Shown here: piece by piece, positions 17,736 to 26,153 of the stretch | Numbering within the stretch: the first letter of the stretch is position 1 | Layout: each line of letters begins with the position of its first letter | Origin: Cycloclasticus sp. symbiont of Poecilosclerida sp. M | GTDB lineage: Bacteria; Pseudomonadota; Gammaproteobacteria; Methylococcales; Cycloclasticaceae | Assembly: GCA_002101225.1 (NCBI GenBank) | Contig: LWTN01000231.1 | Span: 1-39,082, forward strand | Direction of reading: 5' to 3' | DNA: 39,082 nt | Translations under genes and position numbers: made by a program | The notes under the pieces: model-generated | The model's database searches: none | What the model was told of the DNA's origin: nothing | The model's input: only the letters and a program-made list of their open reading frames with translations

Positions 17736-18156
17736 TATAACTGTAAGCCCCTCAAAAGCAAAGAGGGGCTTTTTTATTATGGTTGTTTGTGTGGCACTTT
17801 TTTGTTGTTGGTTTAATGGCTTAGAGCTTTATATGCAGAGCTTTCTTAGTCTTATAACAATGATGTATAGCCTTTTTATATATCAATCTTTTAAAGCTAA
17901 AAATTTACAACTAAGCAGGCTGGAGCTAGATCAAAACTCGATATGGACTTTGTCATTTCTTGATGGAACAAGAAGAAGAGGCGTGATTAGAGCTTCTACG
18001 GCGATTTTGGCGGGGAGCTTCTTTCTACATTTTAAGACTCGAAAAGGTATCGCAACGTATTTCCTACCTTGGAATTCGTTAGACGTTGAAAGTGCTAGGC
18101 AATTACGCCTTGTGCTCACTGTATATAAACAAGAGTTATTGGCTGTTGAAGTTTAG
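17698..18156 (+). CDS. ygfX: YgfX-like membrane protein (CptA family)
   Basis: This protein is 152 residues if it starts at TTG 17698, which has a GGAGG ribosome binding site 9 bases upstream, inside sdhE. Alternatives are TTG 17677, and ATG 17779 just after the terminator hairpin. Two helices (about residues 28-43 and 49-66) are followed by a soluble domain, as in E. coli YgfX/CptA, which is found next to SdhE. The terminal segment (residues 85-150) contains LDGTRRRGVIRA and a Leu-rich tail. A TA-toxin role has been proposed for the family and is disputed. Its end overlaps convergent nadB by 21 bases. Confidence 0.75.
   Translation: MPNSLKKYVTPLDITVSPSKAKRGFFIMVVCVALFCCWFNGLELYMQSFLSLITMMYSLFIYQSFKAKNLQLSRLELDQNSIWTLSFLDGTRRRGVIRASTAILAGSFFLHFKTRKGIATYFLPWNSLDVESARQLRLVLTVYKQELLAVEV
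17745..17775 (+). terminator. Intrinsic terminator of the sdh operon, inside the ygfX frame
   Basis: A 9-bp perfect stem, AAGCCCCTC (17745-17753) with GAGGGGCTT (17763-17771), has a 9-base loop and a T-run from 17770 to 17775. It lies 10 bases after the sdhE stop and would end sdh transcripts. In the ygfX frame it encodes PSKAKRGFF, so it is also coding if ygfX starts upstream. Confidence 0.9.
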
Positions 18157-19755
18157 CGGGCTTAAAACAGTATCTGCTGTGAAGTTATCGTTGTCGATGT
18201 TGGGGTGGTCTAAGGTATAATGCAAGCCGCGGCTTTCTTTACGCGTTAATGCACTGTTGATAATAAGTTCAGCGACAGTAACCAAATTTCTGAGTTCTAA
18301 TAAATCACTCGTTATGGTGAAATTCGCGTAATACTCTTCTATCTCTCTCTTTAGAACATCTACACGGTGCTTCGCACGTAACAGACGTTTTGTCGAACGT
18401 ACGATGCCGACATAGTCCCACATAAATTGACGTAGTTCAGCCCAGTTATGTGAAACGACAATCGCCTCATCCGAGCTTAATACACGTGAGTCATCCCATG
18501 CCTTCAAGGGTGGTAAGCTTGTTTCTTTGCTTGAGCTCTCTGTGATGTGCAACGCGCATTGTTTGGCAAAAACTAAACACTCTAAAATTGAATTACTGGC
18601 TAAGCGGTTGGCGCCGTGAAGCCCGGTAAACGCCACCTCACCAATCGCGTATAGGCCATCGATATCGGTGCAACCGTTTTTATCTGTCATCACACCCCCG
18701 CAGCTATAGTGAGCTGCAGGTACGACGGATAAAGGTTCTTTGGTCATATCGAAACCGAACTCTAAACAGCGTTCATAAAGCATAGGGAAGTGACTTTTGA
18801 TAAAGGTTTCGCTGCGGTGACTAATGTCTAAGAACACAGAAGAGACACCGAGCCGTTTCATTTCATGATCAATAGCGCGTGCAACTACGTCTCTGGGTGC
18901 AAGTTCAGCTTGCGCATCAAAATTTGGCATAAAACGTGTGCCGTCAGGCCTAAGTAGTAGCCCACCTTCTCCACGTACAGACTCGCTGATTAGGAATGAT
19001 TTTGCTTTTGGATGAAAAAGGCACGTTGGGTGGAATTGCATAAACTCCATGTTAGCCACGCGGCAGCCCGCTCGCCACGCCATCGCCATACCATCACCTG
19101 TGGATACATCAGGATTGCTTGTATAGAGGTACACTTTGCTCGCACCGCCCGTCGCTAAAATAACGTGAGGTGCTTGGAGCGCGTGGATCTTATCCTTTTT
19201 GGTATCAAGCGCATAGCAACCGACGACCTGTTTTTTTTCAGAACTGCTTGATGAGTATGTAATCAGGTCGACCGCATTGTGGTGTTCGAGCACCTTTATG
19301 TTGCGACTATGTAGCACGCGTTCGCTGAGAGAGGAGTGCACCTCGCGCCCTGTTGAATCATCTGCGTGTACAACTCGTCTATGGCTATGCCCGCCTTCTT
19401 TGGTCAGGTGTAGTCTGTCCGTATTTTTTGAGTCGTTGTCAGATGAGAAATGAACATTGTTTTCCTGTAGCCAATCAATGTTTGATTTAGCCTTGGAGAC
19501 AACCATTTCAACAATTTCTTTGTGACACAAGCCAGCGCCGGTTTTTAAGGTGTCGTTAATATGCGATTGAATAGAATCGTTTATATTGAGCACAGCAGAA
19601 ATTCCGCCTTGGGCATAGTAGGTGCTGCCTTCTGATATAGAAAGTTTAGAAAGAAGGGCAATCTTTTTATGTTTAGGTAAGGACAATGCGAGTCCAAGCC
19701 CTGCTGCTCCGCTGCCGACGATAATGACATCGAAAGATTGTGCGCTATCGTTCAT
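18136..19755 (-). CDS. nadB: L-aspartate oxidase
   Basis: NadB oxidises L-aspartate to iminoaspartate, the first step of de novo NAD synthesis, using FAD. It is 539 residues, normal for the family. The N-terminus has the FAD fold DVIIVGSGAAGLGLALSLP (about residues 9-27). The substrate region FHPTCL and RGEGGLLLRPDGTRFM and the FAD block HGANRLASNS are visible, as is the C-terminal ESRGLHYTLDHP. It resembles SdhA but lacks the covalent-flavin histidine context. It is divergent from rpoE, an arrangement shared with E. coli and Pseudomonas. The product iminoaspartate is used by NadA, not present here. Confidence 0.96.
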   Translation of the reverse strand: MNDSAQSFDVIIVGSGAAGLGLALSLPKHKKIALLSKLSISEGSTYYAQGGISAVLNINDSIQSHINDTLKTGAGLCHKEIVEMVVSKAKSNIDWLQENNVHFSSDNDSKNTDRLHLTKEGGHSHRRVVHADDSTGREVHSSLSERVLHSRNIKVLEHHNAVDLITYSSSSSEKKQVVGCYALDTKKDKIHALQAPHVILATGGASKVYLYTSNPDVSTGDGMAMAWRAGCRVANMEFMQFHPTCLFHPKAKSFLISESVRGEGGLLLRPDGTRFMPNFDAQAELAPRDVVARAIDHEMKRLGVSSVFLDISHRSETFIKSHFPMLYERCLEFGFDMTKEPLSVVPAAHYSCGGVMTDKNGCTDIDGLYAIGEVAFTGLHGANRLASNSILECLVFAKQCALHITESSSKETSLPPLKAWDDSRVLSSDEAIVVSHNWAELRQFMWDYVGIVRSTKRLLRAKHRVDVLKREIEEYYANFTITSDLLELRNLVTVAELIINSALTRKESRGLHYTLDHPNIDNDNFTADTVLSPLNFNSQ

Positions 19756-19890
19756 ATAAAAATCAAAATAAAACGGTGGTGAGTACAGCCCTATCCAACG
19801 GTTAAAGCTATACTATGAGTGAATTTAACGTGAAATTTCTATTAATTATACGGGTTAAGAACTAATTTGTTTTTTTTATCAACAAAAATT

Positions 19891-19919
19891 GAACTGAATG
19901 GCATAGAGGTTGTCTTTGA
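19891..19919 (+). promoter_or_regulatory. Candidate sigma-E (AlgU-type) promoter for rpoE
   Basis: GAACTG (19891-19896) is followed, after 15 bases, by GTCTTTGA (19912-19919), which resembles the extracytoplasmic sigma consensus GAACTT ... GTCtnA. It lies 43 bases upstream of the rpoE start. This would give the autoregulation known for rpoE/algU. One -35 base differs and there is no experimental support. Confidence 0.5.
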
Positions 19920-19961
19920 TACATGGCTGAGGCAATTGATGTGCTTGGGTAGGGTGTAGTC

Positions 19962-20534
19962 ATGTCAAACCAAGATGATCAATTATTAGTTGAGCTCGTA
20001 CAGCAGGGTAATAAGAAGGCTTTTGATAAGTTAGTTTTGAAATATCAACAGCGAGTAATACAGCTTGTTACACGCTACGTGCATGACTCGAGTGAAGCGT
20101 TAGATGTATCACAAGAGGCCTTTATAAAGGCGTATAGAGCATTACCGAACTTTAGGGGTGAAAGTGCTTTTTATACGTGGCTCTACCGCATTGCGGTTAA
20201 CACGGCGAAGAATTATTTAGTGTCGCGTTCAAGAAGGGCCTTAAGTGGTGCAATAGATGTAGCAGATGCTGAGCAGTTTGAGGGCGTTTTTCGATTAAAG
20301 GAAAATGATACGCCAGAGAACTTGCTGTTAACAGAAGAGATTAGGCAAACTATTCAACGTGCTATTGCAAACTTGCCTGAAGAATTAAAAACGGCTATTC
20401 AGTTAAGAGAACTGGAAGGACTGAGTTATGAAGACATTGCCAAAGTTATGGGGTGTCCGGTGGGAACGGTAAGATCTAGAATATTCCGTGCCCGAGAAGC
20501 AGTAGATAAAATACTTGAGCCGTTGCTCAAGTGA
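19962..20534 (+). CDS. rpoE: RNA polymerase sigma-E factor (RpoE/AlgU)
   Basis: This is an ECF sigma factor for envelope stress, 190 residues. Region 2 is clear at residues 22-77 (KLVLKYQQRVIQLV, SQEAFIKAYRALPNFRG, FYTWLYRIAVN), and region 4 at about 130-185 (LPEELKTAIQLRELEGLSYE, GCPVGTVRSRIFRARE). It has the same order as rpoE/algU in Pseudomonas: nadB is divergent, and the anti-sigma factor starts 15 bases after its stop. A likely self-recognised promoter is upstream. RpoE is normally held inactive by RseA. Confidence 0.97.
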   Translation: MSNQDDQLLVELVQQGNKKAFDKLVLKYQQRVIQLVTRYVHDSSEALDVSQEAFIKAYRALPNFRGESAFYTWLYRIAVNTAKNYLVSRSRRALSGAIDVADAEQFEGVFRLKENDTPENLLLTEEIRQTIQRAIANLPEELKTAIQLRELEGLSYEDIAKVMGCPVGTVRSRIFRAREAVDKILEPLLK

Positions 20535-20549
20535 ATTGAGAAAAATATT

Positions 20550-21020
20550 ATGAAAACATTACATACAGAAAACGTTTCATCTTTTTTGGATAACGAAGTA
20601 GAAGCTGAAAAGTTACCCGGTTTTTTGCAAGCACTCGAAGAAGATGCGAACTTGCAAAATAAGCTAGATCGTTACGCCCTAATAAAAGGTGCGCTTAAAG
20701 ATGAGCAATCTTACGTATACGACGATGCGTTCATAACGAAAGTGCGCGACGCCATGCAGTATCAGCCTACGGTGTTAGCCCCTGCAAATAAAAGAAGCAA
20801 TATGCCCTATATTACGGCTGCTGTTGCAGCATCATTTTTAGCGCTGTCAGTCGTGATGATAAATGTTGATCAATTAGGTCAAGGTTCGGCAGGTATGCAG
20901 ACCATGGCTGAGGTTGAACAAGTTAACGATATTGAGCTTGCACTGGATGATGAAATCGAAAGCAACTTAGACGATGAATCAGATTTAGACACGCGTTTTG
21001 TTACCTTTGATCAGGAGTAA
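20550..21020 (+). CDS. rseA: RseA/MucA-type anti-sigma-E factor
   Basis: This is the 156-residue membrane anti-sigma factor of RpoE. The cytoplasmic N-terminal domain (residues 1-80) binds the sigma factor and includes the family start with SSFLDNEVEAEKLPGFLQAL. One transmembrane helix is visible at 86-106 (PYITAAVAASFLALSVVMIN). A periplasmic tail of about 50 residues, rich in Asp and Glu, follows. Regulated proteolysis would free RpoE. The sequence is weakly conserved in the family, and the call rests on the order and architecture. It is followed by a terminator and not, as usual, by rseB. Confidence 0.9.
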   Translation: MKTLHTENVSSFLDNEVEAEKLPGFLQALEEDANLQNKLDRYALIKGALKDEQSYVYDDAFITKVRDAMQYQPTVLAPANKRSNMPYITAAVAASFLALSVVMINVDQLGQGSAGMQTMAEVEQVNDIELALDDEIESNLDDESDLDTRFVTFDQE

Positions 21021-21050
21021 CTATCCTTAGAATAAATATACATCACGTTA

Positions 21051-21077
21051 AAAAAGGCCTTAAATAGGCCTTTTTTT
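21051..21077. terminator. Intrinsic terminator after rseA
   Basis: AAAAAGGCCT (21051-21060) pairs with AGGCCTTTTT (21066-21075) around a 5-base loop, followed by more T. It ends the rpoE-rseA transcript 31 bases after the rseA stop and separates it from rseC and mucD. The structure is symmetric enough to work in both directions. Confidence 0.85.
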
Positions 21078-21170
21078 GTGTCTCACATCAACAAATTTGG
21101 TCTGTATTTGGAAGTTTAAAAAGTAGAATCCTTGTATGATATAAGCAAGGATTTATGAAGATAGGGTTGA

Positions 21171-21617
21171 ATGATGATAATAGAAGTCGCGACGGTACAA
21201 GCGCTAAACGGTGACCTCGCTAAGGTTGTGATAACTAAACAATCTGCGTGTCATCAATGTGATGAGTCAAATACATGCGGCACTTCTTTTTTATCCAACT
21301 TCTTCGCCAGTAAAGAAATCGAGTTGAACTTAAAAACAAATTTGCCGCTAGTCGAAGGCGACACTGTTAATGTTGGCTTAGATGAAAATACATTATTACG
21401 CTTAACATTTACGATGTATTTACTACCCTTGTTGGGCCTCATTGTTTTTGCTTTTATCGGTAGAGTTATTGAAACCTATTTTCAGCTTAGCCATGAATTA
21501 TTAACGGTTTCTTTTGCATTGGTGGGTTTTTCAGGGTCGTTATTTGTTCTACGGTTTTATAAAAAGGTTTGGTTGCACCCTGAAAAATTGAACCCTATTA
21601 TCTTGAAGAAAGTATAA
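21171..21617 (+). CDS. rseC: RseC/MucC-family positive regulator of sigma E
   Basis: This 148-residue inner-membrane protein is of the RseC/MucC type. The N-terminal domain has the cysteine cluster CHQCDESNTCGT (residues 24-35), which in the family may hold a metal or Fe-S centre. Two transmembrane helices are at about 81-99 and 107-127. Function is only partly known: it modulates sigma-E activity or redox systems. The ATG at 21171 is followed by a second ATG; the start could be either. It lies 150 bases after rseA and 45 bases before mucD. Confidence 0.9.
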   Translation: MMIIEVATVQALNGDLAKVVITKQSACHQCDESNTCGTSFLSNFFASKEIELNLKTNLPLVEGDTVNVGLDENTLLRLTFTMYLLPLLGLIVFAFIGRVIETYFQLSHELLTVSFALVGFSGSLFVLRFYKKVWLHPEKLNPIILKKV

Positions 21618-21662
21618 CGAGGCTCCATATACTATTTTATCCAAACCAAACGGAGTGATTGA

Positions 21663-23063
21663 ATGCCTTTGAATGCCCAACGCCTTTTTATCAGTACGTT
21701 GTTACTTACTCTATTCTCAAGTTACGCGAATGCAAATCAACTGCCAGATTTTACGCGTTTAGTAGAGCAAAACAGTGCGGCGGTCGTTAATATTAGCACT
21801 ACCCAAAAAGTGCGTAGCCAGAAAAGCTTTCTACCGCAGGGTGCAGAAATACCTGAAAATTCAGAATATGGTGAACTGCTTGAGCACTTCTTCGGCTTGC
21901 CCGGGCAGCGTCCAAAATCTCGAATCGCGCAGTCATTAGGTTCGGGATTTGTTATTTCGGAAGATGGTTATCTATTAACAAACCATCATGTTGTTAAAAA
22001 TGCAGATGAGATTATCGTCCGCTTTCAAGACCGAAGAGAACTCAAAGCGACTCTTGTGGGGAGTGATAAAGGTACAGACGTAGCTTTGTTAAAGGTTGAT
22101 GCGCGTGGGTTACCGGTTGTTAAGTTCGGCTCATCGCAACAGTTAAAAGTCGGTGAGTGGGTGTTTGCTATTGGCTCACCTTTTCGCTTTGATAGTTCTG
22201 TTACAGCAGGCATCGTAAGCGCTAAAGGGCGTAGTTTGCCACAAGAAAATTATGTTCCCTTTATTCAAACGGACGTTGCTATTAATCCTGGTAACTCGGG
22301 CGGCCCCCTGTTTAATTTAAAGGGCGAAGTGGTTGGAATTAACTCACAAATTTATAGTCGTTCGGGTGGGTTTATGGGGCTGTCTTTCGCTATTCCTATC
22401 GATGTTGCGATGGATGTGAGTAATCAAATTAAAAAATCAGGCCACGTTGTTAGAGGCTGGCTAGGTGTAAGGATTCAAGATGTAACGCGTGAGCTTGCTG
22501 AATCGTTTGGTATGAAAAAACCTTATGGTGCTTTGGTCGCGCAGGTCATACCTGACAGCCCAGCGCAAAAAGCGGGGCTTAAAGTTGGTGATGTCATCGT
22601 TAGCTTTAATGGCAAAACGGTCGATAAGTCTGCAAGTTTGCCACCGATGGTTGGCTCAGCAAGTATGGCGAAAAAATCACGGGTAAAAGTGATTCGTAAT
22701 AAGCTTCATAAAACAATCTATGTAAAGCTTGAGAGTCTACCCGAAGATGAAGCTCTTGTAGAGCCTGCTAATGATGTTAAAAAGTCAGGTCAAGTTTTTG
22801 GCTTAACTATTATTGATTTACCTGCTTCGGTACGTGAGCAACTTGATATCAAGACGGGTGGTGTTTATGTTCAGGCGGTGACTTCTGGTGCAGCTACTCA
22901 TGCCGGTATCCGCAAGGGTGATGTCATTTTGCAGCTCGGCGGCGATACTCTAAAAGGTGTTTCTCACTTTACTCAAGTGGCGAAGAAGTTGAAAAAAAAT
23001 CAATTTGTTTCGGTGCTTATTAATCGCCGAGGCAACCCTATTTTCCTCGCTTTAAAGAAATAG
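21663..23063 (+). CDS. mucD: MucD/DegP-like periplasmic serine protease
   Basis: This is an HtrA-family protease and chaperone that degrades damaged periplasmic proteins and dampens sigma-E signalling. It is 466 residues. A signal peptide is visible at residues 1-24 (hydrophobic LFISTLLLTLFSSYANA). The catalytic triad is His109 (TNHHVV), Asp139 (GTDVALLK) and Ser212 (GNSGGPL). Two PDZ domains follow at about 262-355 (GWLGVRIQDV and SPAQKAGLKVGDVI) and 370-460 (GGVYVQAV and AGIRKGDVILQL). Position after rseC corresponds to mucD in Pseudomonas. Confidence 0.96.
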   Translation: MPLNAQRLFISTLLLTLFSSYANANQLPDFTRLVEQNSAAVVNISTTQKVRSQKSFLPQGAEIPENSEYGELLEHFFGLPGQRPKSRIAQSLGSGFVISEDGYLLTNHHVVKNADEIIVRFQDRRELKATLVGSDKGTDVALLKVDARGLPVVKFGSSQQLKVGEWVFAIGSPFRFDSSVTAGIVSAKGRSLPQENYVPFIQTDVAINPGNSGGPLFNLKGEVVGINSQIYSRSGGFMGLSFAIPIDVAMDVSNQIKKSGHVVRGWLGVRIQDVTRELAESFGMKKPYGALVAQVIPDSPAQKAGLKVGDVIVSFNGKTVDKSASLPPMVGSASMAKKSRVKVIRNKLHKTIYVKLESLPEDEALVEPANDVKKSGQVFGLTIIDLPASVREQLDIKTGGVYVQAVTSGAATHAGIRKGDVILQLGGDTLKGVSHFTQVAKKLKKNQFVSVLINRRGNPIFLALKK

Positions 23064-23091
23064 CAGGTACAATACACGCATAATAATAAAG

Positions 23092-23113
23092 CGCCTCAAT
23101 TGAGGCGTTTTTA
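23092..23113 (+). terminator. Intrinsic terminator between mucD and lepA
   Basis: CGCCTC (23092-23097), loop AATT and GAGGCG (23102-23107) form a short GC-rich stem, followed by TTTTT (23108-23112). It lies 28 bases after the mucD stop and ends 5 bases before the lepA ATG, so the region that would hold a ribosome binding site is the terminator itself. Confidence 0.8.
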
Positions 23114-23117
23114 CTTA

Positions 23118-24932
23118 ATGAGTATAGTTTTGTCAGATATAAATTTAACAAGAAACTTTTCAATTATTGCCCATATAGACCACGGCAAATCGACGCTTGC
23201 TGACCGCCTAATTCACACCTGTGGTGGCTTAAGCGACCGTGAAATGGAAGAGCAGGTGCTCGATTCAATGGACATTGAACGTGAGCGTGGAATAACCATT
23301 AAGGCGCAAAGTGTGACATTACACTATAAAGCCGATGATGGTGAAACGTATAAACTAAACTTTATCGACACCCCGGGCCACGTGGATTTTTCCTACGAGG
23401 TTTCTCGTTCTCTAGCCGCGTGTGAAGGTGCGTTATTAGTTGTTGATGCGGCACAAGGTGTGGAAGCACAAAGTGTTGCGAATTGTTATACCGCGATAGA
23501 ACTAGGCTTGGAAGTTTTACCTATTCTAAATAAAATTGATTTGCCTTCCGCGGAACCAGAGCGCGTTGCGGAGGAAATTGAGGAAATTATTGGTATTGAA
23601 GCGATAGAAGCACCTCAAATAAGTGCTAAAACGGGTGTGGGTATTGATTTGGTATTGGAGCAAATTGTAAAACACGTACCCGCGCCAAAAGGCGAGGTGA
23701 ATGCGCCGTTACAAGCGCTTATTATCGACTCATGGTTTGATAATTATTTAGGCGTGGTTTCCTTGGTACGGGTTGTCAATGGGTTAATTAAAAAGAAACA
23801 AAAAATAAAAATGATGTCGTCAAATGATGTACATCTAGTCGATCAAGTCGGTGTCTTTACACCTAAAAGAGAAGTGCTTGATGTTTTAAACCCCGGTGAT
23901 GTGGGGTTTATGGTCGCGGGTATAAAGGATATTTACGGCGCACCCGTAGGCGATACGATTACTACATCTAACGCTCCCGCTGAGGAGTCATTACTAGGTT
24001 TTAAAACCGTACAAGCTTGTGTGTTTGCGGGTTTGTTTCCGTCGAGCTCAAATGATTATGAGAACCTGCGTGAAGCGCTTAACAAGCTAAAGTTAAATGA
24101 TGCTTCATTAAATTACGAGCCTGAAACTTCTGACGCACTTGGCTTTGGCTTCCGTTGTGGGTTCTTAGGTATGCTACATATGGAAATTATTCAAGAACGG
24201 CTTGAGCGTGAATACGACCTTGACTTGATAACGACAGCCCCAACCGTTATCTATGAAGTGTTATTGCAAAATAGCGATATTATTGCAGTGGATAACCCCG
24301 CAAAATTACCACCTATCAATAAGGTCGACGAAATACGTGAGCCTATTATTGAGGCGCATATTCTCGTGCCACAAGAGTACTTGGGTAATGTTATTACCTT
24401 GTGTATCAAAAAGCGTGGCGTACAGACAAAACTTCAATACATGGGCAAGCAAGTTTCGCTGAGTTACGAAATGCCGATGAGTGAAGTCGTGTTAGATTTT
24501 TTCGACCGTTTAAAATCGGTTAGTAGAGGGTATGCCTCGTTTGAATATGAATTCAAACGTTTTCAGGCAGAACCTTTGGTTAAGCTTGACGTGTTGATTA
24601 ATGGCGATAAGGTTGATGCCTTATCGCTTATTGTGCACAAAGATATTAGTCAAAGCCGAGGGCGTGAATTGGTTGAAAAAATGAAACAGTTAATACCGCG
24701 TCAAATGTTTGAAATTGCTATACAAGCAGCGATTGGAGCAAAAATTATCGCACGATCTTCAGTTAAGGCACTGAGAAAGAATGTGACGGCAAAGTGTTAT
24801 GGGGGTGATGTTTCTCGTAAACGTAAGCTTTTGGAAAAGCAAAAGGCAGGTAAAAAACGAATGAAACAGGTGGGTAACGTAGAGATTCCTCAAGACGCCT
24901 TTTTAGCGGTCTTAAAATTAGGCAATGATTAA
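23118..24932 (+). CDS. lepA: Elongation factor 4 (LepA)
   Basis: LepA is a GTPase that acts on ribosomes. It is 604 residues from the ATG at 23118; a longer frame starting at 23100 runs through the terminator and is unlikely. The GTPase domain shows [17 protein letters not shown] and NKIDLP. Domains II-V follow, with the family-specific C-terminus ([20 protein letters not shown] and [14 protein letters not shown]). No ribosome binding site is visible because a terminator sits directly upstream. The order lepA-lepB-DUF4845-rnc-era-recO-pdxJ is conserved in gammaproteobacteria. Confidence 0.96.
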   Translation: MSIVLSDINLTRNFSIIAHIDHGKSTLADRLIHTCGGLSDREMEEQVLDSMDIERERGITIKAQSVTLHYKADDGETYKLNFIDTPGHVDFSYEVSRSLAACEGALLVVDAAQGVEAQSVANCYTAIELGLEVLPILNKIDLPSAEPERVAEEIEEIIGIEAIEAPQISAKTGVGIDLVLEQIVKHVPAPKGEVNAPLQALIIDSWFDNYLGVVSLVRVVNGLIKKKQKIKMMSSNDVHLVDQVGVFTPKREVLDVLNPGDVGFMVAGIKDIYGAPVGDTITTSNAPAEESLLGFKTVQACVFAGLFPSSSNDYENLREALNKLKLNDASLNYEPETSDALGFGFRCGFLGMLHMEIIQERLEREYDLDLITTAPTVIYEVLLQNSDIIAVDNPAKLPPINKVDEIREPIIEAHILVPQEYLGNVITLCIKKRGVQTKLQYMGKQVSLSYEMPMSEVVLDFFDRLKSVSRGYASFEYEFKRFQAEPLVKLDVLINGDKVDALSLIVHKDISQSRGRELVEKMKQLIPRQMFEIAIQAAIGAKIIARSSVKALRKNVTAKCYGGDVSRKRKLLEKQKAGKKRMKQVGNVEIPQDAFLAVLKLGND

Positions 24933-24947
24933 TGATAGGTATAAACA

Positions 24948-25715
24948 ATGCATTTTGACTTTTCTGCAGGCCTGACGCTTGCGACACTTTTAACCGGTTT
25001 AATTTCAGGTGTCTATCTGTTTATCATGCGGGGTAAAGATAAGGCCGATAAAGAGCCGGTTATTGTTGAATACTCAAAATCATTTTTTCCTGTATTGCTT
25101 TTTGTTTTAGTCTTACGTTCTTTTTTATTTGAGCCGTTCAGAATTCCATCCAGCTCAATGATGCCTACATTGTTAATTGGTGATTTTATTTTAGTTAACA
25201 AGTTTAGTTACGGCGTTAGACTGCCGGTTATTAATATGAAAATCATCGATGTGGATTTACCAAAACGTGGCGATGTAATGGTTTTTCGGTATCCAAAAAA
25301 CCCCTCATATGATTACATTAAACGCGTGGTAGGTCTGCCAGGCGATAAGGTAGGCTATTTTGACAAACACGTTTATATAAATAACGTTAAGTATAAACAA
25401 GAAGATTTAGGAGCGTACGTTGGTGTAGGTCAAGGCGATAATATGACGGGCGCGTCGTTGAAGAATGAAAAATCAGATGCTTTAGAGCATCAAATTTTAG
25501 TTATGCAAGACAGGCCTTCCTTAGAAGGTGAAATAGTTGTGCCGGAAGGGCATTATTTTATGATGGGTGATAACCGTGATAATAGCAACGACAGTCGATA
25601 TTGGGGTACAGTACCCGAACAGAATATTGTTGGAAAGGCAGTTATGATTTGGATGAACTGGGATTCGTCGAACAATGGGGTAGATTTGGGTAGATTGGGT
25701 GGCTCAATTAGATAG
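24948..25715 (+). CDS. lepB: Signal peptidase I
   Basis: LepB removes signal peptides from exported proteins at the inner membrane. It is 255 residues. Two N-terminal helices (about 8-26 and 45-62) are followed by the periplasmic catalytic domain. The nucleophile Ser70 lies in IPSSSMMPTL and the general base Lys125 in DYIKRVVGLPGD. The conserved GDNRDNSNDSRYWG is also present. The ATG at 24948 lies 15 bases after lepA. Confidence 0.97.
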   Translation: MHFDFSAGLTLATLLTGLISGVYLFIMRGKDKADKEPVIVEYSKSFFPVLLFVLVLRSFLFEPFRIPSSSMMPTLLIGDFILVNKFSYGVRLPVINMKIIDVDLPKRGDVMVFRYPKNPSYDYIKRVVGLPGDKVGYFDKHVYINNVKYKQEDLGAYVGVGQGDNMTGASLKNEKSDALEHQILVMQDRPSLEGEIVVPEGHYFMMGDNRDNSNDSRYWGTVPEQNIVGKAVMIWMNWDSSNNGVDLGRLGGSIR

Positions 25716-25784
25716 AAATTTAACAATATAGGTAGGAAAATCAAAAGCTATAAACAAAATGGATTCACATTTATCGGGGCGCTA

Positions 25785-26087
25785 ATGCTGCTATCAATAA
25801 TTGACGTTATAGTGTTGTCTGTGATAACGGTTGCACCTACCTATTTGGAGCATTATTACGTTACCCAGTCGATGGATGCTGTTGAGGAAGATGTCAGTAT
25901 AAAAGGTATGCAGCCATTTCAAATAAGAAACTTATTACTTAAAAAGCTAGACGTGAATGCTGTAACGAGTGTTACAGCCAGGCATATCAAAATATTTCGC
26001 TCAACAGACGATATTTCAGTAGAGGTGAATTATGTCGTTCGTAAGGAATACATAGGTAATTTGGATGTTATAATGACATTTACTTGA
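25785..26087 (+). CDS. DUF4845 membrane protein; the true start is probably upstream
   Basis: This 100-residue protein (from ATG 25785) is the DUF4845 protein normally found between lepB and rnc. It has one helix (LLSIIDVIVLSVITVAPTYL) and a periplasmic domain ending with an ISVEVNYVVRKEYIGNLDVIMTF block. Homologs begin with a prepilin-like stretch such as KGLSILG. The same frame upstream of this ATG encodes KQNGFTFIGAL (25752-25784), and the frame is open back to the lepB stop at 25713, but no ATG, GTG or TTG occurs there. The true start may be a rare codon (ATC at 25740 or ATA at 25728). Function unknown. Confidence 0.8.
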   Translation: MLLSIIDVIVLSVITVAPTYLEHYYVTQSMDAVEEDVSIKGMQPFQIRNLLLKKLDVNAVTSVTARHIKIFRSTDDISVEVNYVVRKEYIGNLDVIMTFT

Positions 26088-26153
26088 AGAGTTTACTGTA
26101 GGGCTGTGATACCTTGCGCTATTAACTTATCTGGAAAGTAGAGATGGTTTAAC

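Noticed and set aside
17499-18156. SdhE-YgfX as a toxin-antitoxin pair
   Set aside because: The earlier CptAB toxin-antitoxin name is disputed. The position at the end of sdhCDAB and the RGxxE motif support the flavin assembly role of SdhE, so no defence or toxin system is claimed.
18136-19755. A second SdhA or fumarate reductase flavoprotein
   Set aside because: Length, lack of the covalent-flavin histidine context and the position divergent from rpoE identify it as NadB.
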